Shown: positions 57,601 through 64,000 of the stretch, in pieces
Numbering within the stretch: position 1 is the first letter of the stretch
Layout: every line of letters begins with the position of its first letter
Assembly (NCBI RefSeq): GCF_001540865.1
Contig: NC_033623.1
Location: 13,824,116 to 13,888,115 of the forward strand
Reading direction: 5' to 3'
Source of the DNA: Ananas comosus
Lineage: Eukaryota; Streptophyta; Magnoliopsida; Poales; Bromeliaceae
Length of the DNA: 64,000 nt
Notes under the pieces: model-generated
Databases searched by the model: none
What the model was told of the DNA's origin: nothing
The model's input: only the letters and a program-made list of their open reading frames with translations
Position numbers and translations under genes: made by a program

Positions 57601-60241
57601 GGTGCTTCCCATGTCTGATCCTTTCTCTGCTGTATGACTTATTTTCTTATTTTATTCTGCAGATATCCTTACATGACAGTAGTTCTCAATTTCAGTGCAT
57701 ATTGGGCCTTGTACTGTTTAGTCCATTTCTACACTGCTACCAAGGATGAGCTTGCACACATAAAACCGCTGGCGAAGTTTTTGACGTTCAAGTCAATTGT
57801 CTTTTTAACTTGGTGGCAGGGTGTGATAATTGCACTACTGTATACTATGGGCCTGTTAAGAAGTGCCATTGCTCAACAGTTAAAATCAAGTATTCAAGAC
57901 TTCATCATATGTATAGAGGTACATCAGTTTTCTTAGCAACTACTAATGGTTTGGAGTTTCTGAAATGGACTATTTTTTATATATTTATGCTCTTTGTTTC
58001 ATATTTTGCCGGCAGTCATTGTTTCTTAGTCTTACTACTAGACCCAGCATATGTTTTATGGTATACATTGTGTCAAATAATTAAGTGGCATATACTTAAG
58101 TTGATATATGATGAATTTCTAGCTTCTGAAAATGTAATGTCTTCCTCCAGCACAGATGGGTGTCGCTTCAATTGTTCACCTCTATGTGTTCCCTGCGAAG
58201 CCGTACGAACTGATGAGTAATCGTTTCCCTGGAAATATTTCAGTACTTGGAGACTATGCATCTATTGATTGCCCAGTAGACCCTGATGAGGTATGGGAAA
58301 GCTCACGTCCTACTAAACTGAGACTTCCCCAGCCTGATAATGATGCGAGTGGTACAAGCATAAGAGAGAGTGTTCGAGATGTCGTCCTTGGTGGTGGAAA
58401 ATATGTAAGCTTTCTCCTCCTCCTTTTGATAATACAGTCAAAGACACTACTTTATCTACCTTTTCTTTTGTACAAATGTGCCAGCCTTTTAGCGCATTTG
58501 GAAAAGGACACTGGGTTCTTGAGCTTTAATTGTGCTTTAGTAGTTTATACTTAACTACCTAACCTTATTGTTGCTTTAGTTTCATTAGGTTGTGGAATAT
58601 AATTGTGCTTTAATAGTTNCTGAAGTAGAGACTAGAAAACTTTCGATTTTACTACCTAAACTTACATTGTTTTTCGATTTTTCATCAGAACGTTAATGGA
58701 ATATTCTATAACCTTATTGTTGCTTTAGTTTCATTAGGTTGTGGAATATAATTGTGCTTTAATAGTTTTTATATTGCTACCTAGCCTTATTATTATCTGA
58801 TTTCATTAGGTTATAGAATATTCCATTAACGTTCTGATGAAAAATCGAAAAACAATGTAAGTTTAGGTAGTAAAATCGAAAGTTTTCTAGTCTCTACTTC
58901 AGGTATGCTATAGTTCAGCTAAGATGCATTTGTACCTTTTTCTTTTGGTTTTGTTCAGTCATCAGTATTTATCTTTTATCTTTCTTGTTTGCCTCATGTG
59001 AACCTGTCATGATATTGTAGTGTGTTTGGAAGCTTTCTATGTTTGATTTTTGTAATAAGAGCTTTTATGGAGTGTCACTTGGTTTAGGGGTGGAGGGCTG
59101 CTACACGATTTGTTATGTTTCTGCCATAACCCTGAAACTGAAACTTCTCAGTTTAAGTTCAACTTTAGGGCGGTGCTATTCCAAAACTCCATTTAAAAAC
59201 TTATCCATACTGAAACATCTGTTCCCAAATTGAGTAGGTTCATGAAATTCTTGGTTTTAGAATGTGTTACCTAATTGGGTGTACCTATTTACTCATTTCT
59301 AAATATTCACATCACTTTTTTTTTGTCATAGTTTGATACCTTTGATAGATAGCAACAGGGTTACCTTTATTGTTTATATGCATACATATAACACTTGAAT
59401 GTGCCGGAATGTCATGAAATGAAAGTTCTATATGACTCTTGCAGCTCTTTATGTATATCTAATCATTTGAAATTCGAAGACTTTCTGGCCAATATTCTGC
59501 TGAAATCAAAACTCTAGGAGCCAGAACTGAAACTGAAATTGAAACCAATATTTTCAACTGTCACGCCCTACCCCATTAACACAGCGAAAGCTATGCGTGC
59601 CCATGCACAGACCCACCGAACGGACAAAATTTTTCCTCTCCGCCCAAGGTGTAAACAAAATCAGTTCGTCGCATTTCATCAGGAAAACAACATAACACAT
59701 TTTGCATAGAGAGAATATCACGAGAGCGAGATAAATAAACTAAACTAATACAACTTAAACATTCACATTTATATACATTCATCCTCTCTATACATTTTAC
59801 ATCAACCTTGGTACTCTGTTCCATATCTCTTATAAGTCTTTTGTGTCTAATAGAGCCTAACTAGTTCAGCAAGTATATAGTTTTGATCTCCTTTTCTTGC
59901 AGGTGATAAAGGATTTGAAGTTTACTGTCAACCAAGCAGTAGAGCCCATGGAGAAGGGTTTCATTCGATTCAATGAGAAGCTTCACAAGATCTCCCAGAA
60001 GGTGAAAAAGCACGACAAGGATAGGAGAAGCAAGGATGACAGTTGCATCACTGCACCGCCGCCAGTACGTGGAATTGATGACCCACTTCTGAGTGGGAGC
60101 GCAAGTGACAGTGGGGTTGCTAGGGGAAGGAGACACCGGAGAGTAATAGGCTCGGTTGACGAGGAAAGTTGGGAAGATCGGATCGAACAGGTTCATGGTG
60201 ATTATGAAATTCGGGGACGCAGATGGATTATGAGGGATTAG
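54680..60241 (+). CDS. LAZ1: LAZ1-like DUF300 / TMEM184-family membrane protein
   Basis: Multi-pass membrane protein of the organic solute transporter alpha/TMEM184 family. LAZ1 of Arabidopsis is linked to programmed cell death and vacuolar/brassinosteroid functions. Eight exons: 54680-54832, 54918-54974, 55694-55802, 56569-56753, 56834-56922, 57663-57918, 58156-58404 and 59903-60241; 478 aa. Hydrophobic segments include ATAIAGFFVLLSLSLSMYLIF, the helix before VPCYAIES, and WALYCLVHF. Family motifs are VPCYAIESYVSLVNP, RDCYEALAMYCFGRYL and FLTWWQG. The cytosolic tail is charged and ends RGRRWIMRD. The ATG at 54680 is chosen because it has caccATG context and gives the family N-terminus. The last intron (1.5 kb) holds an inverted repeat with an N. 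Confidence 0.93.
58561..58767. repeat. direct repeat flanking an N in LAZ1 intron 7
   Basis: 58561-58618 and 58710-58767 are identical or nearly so: both read AACCTTATTGTTGCTTTAGT onward to ...CTTTAATAGTT. The first copy stops at the undetermined base 58619. Confidence 0.85.
58620..58902. repeat. 95 bp near-perfect inverted repeat in LAZ1 intron 7
   Basis: 58620-58714 and 58808-58902 are reverse complements over about 95 bp with no mismatch found by eye (CTGAAGTAGAGACTAG at one end, the inverse at the other), separated by 93 bp. The left arm abuts the single N at 58619. It could be a palindromic element or an assembly artefact. Confidence 0.85.
59559..59830 (+). mobile_element. possible LTR fragment in LAZ1 intron 7
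   Basis: Starts TGTCACGCCCTACCCCATTA, like the 5' ends of many monocot gypsy LTRs. It has a base composition unlike the flanking intron and no transposon genes. The right end is not defined. Confidence 0.3.
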
Positions 60242-61721
60242 TGATTCATTCGTGGATTATTAGGTAAGTAGCAAATGATTTATTGTTCCATGCAAAGTAC
60301 TAGTTACATATTGGATTATTGTTTGGACAATATTTCTACTCCAAGTTTACAAATATTTTCTCTTTGTATATAATTCAATACATTCATGCCCTCTTGAAGT
60401 CCCAGCATTGGAAGGGAGAGAGGTTTTGTGGTGAATTTCTCTAATTGATGTATGTATGAATATTGTAACATTTGAAAACCTATTGTATATTCTTTCTCTT
60501 GGTTGTTTAACAATGCTACTGGATGCTATTTCCTTTCTTTTTATTTGTGGTTTTGACAGAATACATGACCAGTATAATGCTTGTTCTCTATATAGCTCGA
60601 GAGTTTTACATGTCATTTGCCAAGAAGAGACTACATCTATTTGAAAGCGACTTGATAGATCTTATAATAAATCTGGATTGTAGGCTTCCAAGTTCCAGCT
60701 CAATGCGTACACACACATCACTCTAGAAGTGGGGCTCGAACTCCAAACCCATAGATTGGAAAGAAGAAGCTAACCAACAAGGCTACAGGTTAGTGTTTCC
60801 ACTCGTTTCTTTTATTTATTTTCGTTCATAAAACTTAAAAAGATCAAATTCTTTCTATCCTGCATCATATAAATCAATCCATGTGTTTTATGTCATTTCT
60901 TGAAAACCAGACTCTTTGGCATGCAGTCCTAGATATTTTGAGAAACATTGGTTTTTTTTTTTTTTTGAGAGAGAGAAAGATAGCATATTATTGGTTTTGT
61001 TTATTTTTTAAAAAAAAGAAAAACTGAGCTGAAAATGTGAAGTAATTAGACTTCGAATTTGAAATCTAAGATATCAACCACTAAACCTTTTGACACTTGC
61101 GTTATGAAGAGTTGGTTATATCCCAAGTTTCTGATCTTTTTCACTCCTTTCTCGGAAGTTGTTTCCTCCATAGCATATAAATCACTTGGCATGAGCTAGG
61201 AGGTTTGTGAGGTCGACCCTGCTAACGCTCTCGTATGGTGAACCGGAGTGTAAATGCCTTCCAATTTCCATCCTTTTGTTTTTGCACTGTACATTTGTGA
61301 ATGAGGACACAGTACTGGACCACTGAAGGTAACAGGACACCGTTTTTTTTATTATTATTTTGATATTTTACCGGCCCATACATATAATAACATCAAACTC
61401 GAAATATCTGAGCTGAGAATCCGCATAATGTTTGGGCACAATAAGTATGAAGTGTGTATTGTAGCAGAAAGGGAAGGTAAAATTAGCATCTAGGACCCGA
61501 AAACAGAAGCTCTTCAATTTAATTTCTCTAGCAGTAAGGTACTCTACTAATCTTACAAGACTATATTCGCTTAATACCGATATATAAAAAAAAAAAAAAA
61601 AAAAACACTCAGATTTTCTGCTTTTGCAAGGCATCCATACCCACAAAAGCTTATTCTCAACCAAATAAATCAGAAACCTACCAAACGGAGAACTACAAAA
61701 TGCTATGGTACACCTCTCATG
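60242..61721. other. convergent intergenic region
   Basis: Between the 3' ends of the LAZ1-like gene and the LysM gene; no gene seen. It contains the SINE-like insertion at 60952-61101 and an A run at 61587-61605. Confidence 0.5.
60952..61101 (-). mobile_element. putative SINE (minus strand)
   Basis: Read on the minus strand: an A-box-like CGCAAGTGTCAAAAGG, then a B-box-like GATTTCAAATTCGAAGTC, ending in a 15-base A tail (T run 60952-60966). It has the same order and similar box sequences as 1428-1600, so it is probably the same family. Confidence 0.4.
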
Positions 61722-63522
61722 TCAAACAAAGCAAATCCCAATCAAAGCAATGTGAATCGAAGTGAGAAACGCCCTCCAAATCGAACCACGCAATCCCCGT
61801 TCCAGAGATCCTGCATCTGTTAGGCCGAAAGGGAACACAACCAAGTACATCCATTAATTCGCCTTATTTTCTAAATGATGAGAACAATTGAAGCCTATTA
61901 AATCAGTACTTACTGCTTGAACACTTCGTTTGGTTGGTGACGGGGTTGACGCTAATGTTGAGTCCAGTGGCATTCGTGTAGCCGTTGTAGGCGCACGTCG
62001 TGACGTTGCAACCGGAAGAGGATGTACTACCGAGGAATAAATTTCCAGGACACTTTGGCACGTCGCATTCCGAGGAGCTCTTGTTTTGTGCTATCGAGCA
62101 GTTTAACCTAAGTTATACAAATGAATTATTTATGAGGACAAAAACTTTGATTAAAACGAACTGATTCATCAATGTCGACTAAATGGGGAGTATAGTTTAG
62201 TGCACAATGTGTGTGACAGAGAGGAAGAGTAGGAGTTCATACTGGTACGAACTCGAGCTGCAGCTGCAGAAGATGCAGCCGTTAGCAGTAAGGACGTAAC
62301 TTCCGTTGGCGAGGCGTAGGTTGCTGTCCAGTGAATTGCTTCTAATGGACGACGAACAAGCTGCAATACGAGAAAGAATTGGATAACTTTAAATGCGTGT
62401 TTCGAGTTCTTAGCTAGTTATTTGCATTCTAAAATGTACTTAGCTATGCACGATTTTGAAGTAGTACGCTACCTTAAGAACAACTAATATAGTTCATATG
62501 ATGAAGTAGAAAAACTCTGCAAGTTTATCGAACTTCTTGCTCTTTTCAAACTTGCATCACATTCGCTGCAGGGAAAAGATTAACTCTGATAGCTTCAAGA
62601 GTATGATAATCAATATCATCCAAGCGCATGATCCACAAAGTTCATAATTTTCTGATTTTCTTAGCTAATCTCAATTAATTTGGGACCACTATTCACTTCC
62701 AGTAGAAAGTAAGTATGGTCGTAATCTAATAGAAAACGTTGTTCAGAGCATAGTTATTTACGGGGAAAGGTCCCCAACACGGGACTACTCCATCTGCCAA
62801 ACTTCATGACTTTGAGATTTGTGCCATGAACATGAAATTAGGGTTGAGAGGTGCTCACCTCGAAGGGGCACGTCGAGGATCTGCTCGGCCTGTAGCTTGG
62901 AGGGATCGGCGATCCCGTTGATCTCCATCAGCGTCGCATTGTCGACCCCAAACTCCTCGGCGATCCCCTCCACGGTGCTCCCGTGGGGCACCGAGTACCC
63001 GAGATGCACCACCGCCTCACCCCCGACCGGGTCGCAGCTACAGGGGAGCGGGATCCACAGCTTATCCCCCACACTGATCACATTAGGGTTCGGTATCTGG
63101 TTCGCATCCGCGATCTCCTCGTAGGTCACGAACCCGCCGAACACGTTCCGCGCGATCGCGTCGAGGGTGTCGCCGTTCTTCGACGTGTAGGTCGGGGTCC
63201 GGTTCGATCGCCCCGTCCCGTTGGAGCACGCGCAGGGGAAGGGCACGCGCACGACGCCGCCCGCGGCGACCGGCGCCGCGGCCGGGGTGGAAGGGGGGAG
63301 GTCGTTGGCGCCGAGGAGCGCCGCGAGGGTCGAGACCTGGAACAGCGACCGCACGGCGCCGTACGTGGTGGCGTTCGCCGCGACGTAGCCGATCACTCCC
63401 CCGCACTCGGCCACCGCCGTGTGGTTGCACGTGAAGTTCGCCGCCGACGCCGGCGCCGCCACCGCGAGCGCCGCGACGACGACGGCGACGAGGGCGACGA
63501 CGATGCGCGGCCCCGAGCTCAT
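61722..63522 (-). CDS. LYM: LysM-domain GPI-anchored protein (LYM/CEBiP type)
   Basis: Cell-surface receptor-like protein binding chitin or peptidoglycan fragments, acting with LysM receptor kinases such as CERK1. Four exons (minus): 62859-63522, 62243-62360, 61914-62107 and 61722-61816; 356 aa. Signal peptide at about residues 1-27 (ending APASA), CxC motifs (PCACS, PCSCD), and two clear LysM domains: YTSKNGDTLDAIARNVFGG... and YSVPHGSTVEGIAEEFG.... These are followed by a Cys-rich region with CSIAQNKSSSECDVPKCPG. The C-terminus has a small-residue region (SSNAGS) then a hydrophobic end (SIHIALIGICFV), as for a GPI anchor signal. No kinase domain. Exon 1 is GC-rich, as is common in monocots. 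The start codon is preceded by a CCT/GAG-rich leader. Confidence 0.93.
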
Positions 63523-63654
63523 CTTCCTCCTCCTCCTCCTCCGCGTTCGCTAGCTCTTCGTAATGGTATGTATCTTCTACTGCTACTGCTGCTACTACGA
63601 CCCTAAACCTATCTCTTCTTCTAAATTCATTATTAAGGGGGTGGAGCCGTGGAG

Positions 63655-63694
<40 letters not shown>

Positions 63695-64000
63695 AATGTG
63701 GAATGTGGTGTGGACGGGAGTGACTCGTTGACCGTGTTGACTCGTTGACCTGAGAGCCAATTTATTTATTAATATGGGACGGAGGGACGCGTGGGACTGA
63801 TCGAATAATGGCCGTCGGATGGGTAAGTAGTGGAGATAAATGAAGGAGTTTTTTTCTTTTTCTTTTTCTTTTTCTTTTTAAACTTTTAGGTGCCGTGTGG
63901 AAGAACAACACTGGGGGTGCATGTACATAGAAGAATGCAAGTGGGAGCGGGGAAAATGTCGAAAAAGGACGGGGAGTAGTAAGAACTAAGAAGAGAAATG
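63523..64000. other. LYM promoter and leader region
   Basis: Upstream of the minus-strand LysM gene: AGG/CCT-rich leader, then the (GA)n run. TTGACC/TTGACT W-box-like cores occur near 63727-63750 on the plus strand (GTTGACC, GTTGACT), which would suit a defence gene. No other gene. Confidence 0.4.
63656..63692. repeat. (GA)n microsatellite upstream of LYM
   Basis: About 18 GA units, seen as CT on the coding strand, about 135-170 bp upstream of the ATG and probably in the leader or core promoter. Confidence 0.85.

Noticed and set aside
62983..63606. 207-codon plus-strand frame, Arg/Gly-rich
   Set aside because: Antisense shadow of the GC-rich first exon of the LysM gene, whose domains and signal peptide are clear.
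1..64000. CRISPR arrays, operons, rRNA or tRNA genes
   Set aside because: None seen; the window is plant nuclear DNA with intron-containing genes, and no cloverleaf with both boxes and an acceptor stem was found.

Overview
The window is plant nuclear DNA. Every gene is split by many GT-AG introns, intergenic DNA is AT-rich and full of small transposons, and several coding starts are GC-rich as in monocots. A commelinid monocot (a pineapple-like genome is one possibility) fits best, but that is a guess from gene and repeat style, not from a search. Exon coordinates below were worked out by hand from splice sites, reading phase and family conservation; no transcript data were available.

Layout. 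0-0.9 kb: repetitive, GC-rich flank with TATA-like motifs and no recognisable gene. 1.2-2.3 kb: two SINE-like insertions and a foldback MITE. 2.8-6.6 kb (minus): catalase, 8 exons, 492 aa, with a TATA box and an ABRE-like ACGTGGC upstream. 7.0-11.1 kb: transposon cluster, including a hAT-like repeat, a ~195 bp tandem element, and a 2.37 kb Mutator-like foldback element (9 bp target duplication) that itself carries a 582 bp Mutator-type MITE (its own 9 bp target duplication). 12.5-18.9 kb (minus): ubiquilin/DSK2-type ubiquitin receptor with a fourfold 63 bp in-frame repeat and no visible ATG. 21.2-25.2 kb (plus): bacterial-type poly(A) polymerase/tRNA nucleotidyltransferase family protein, 14 exons. 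25.2-28.9 kb: MITEs, microsatellites and a ~305 bp tandem duplication. 29.6-33.2 kb (plus): B2-type mitotic cyclin preceded by three perfect MSA (G2/M Myb) elements. 35.1-40.8 kb (plus): SERAT3-type serine acetyltransferase with a GC-AG intron. 42.8-53.2 kb (plus): golgin GRIP, 21 coding exons. 54.7-60.2 kb (plus): LAZ1-like DUF300 membrane protein; one intron carries an inverted repeat next to an undetermined base. 61.7-63.5 kb (minus): LysM GPI-anchored protein of the LYM/CEBiP type.

The eight genes are unrelated single genes, not a cluster or pathway: peroxide removal, proteasome shuttling, RNA 3'-end addition, cell cycle, cysteine synthesis, Golgi tethering, a membrane/cell-death-linked family and microbial-pattern recognition. 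The most unusual observations are the nested foldback Mutator-like element, the expanded identical STI1 repeats and missing start codon of the DSK2 gene, the MSA trio upstream of the cyclin, and the inverted repeat at the N in the LAZ1 intron.
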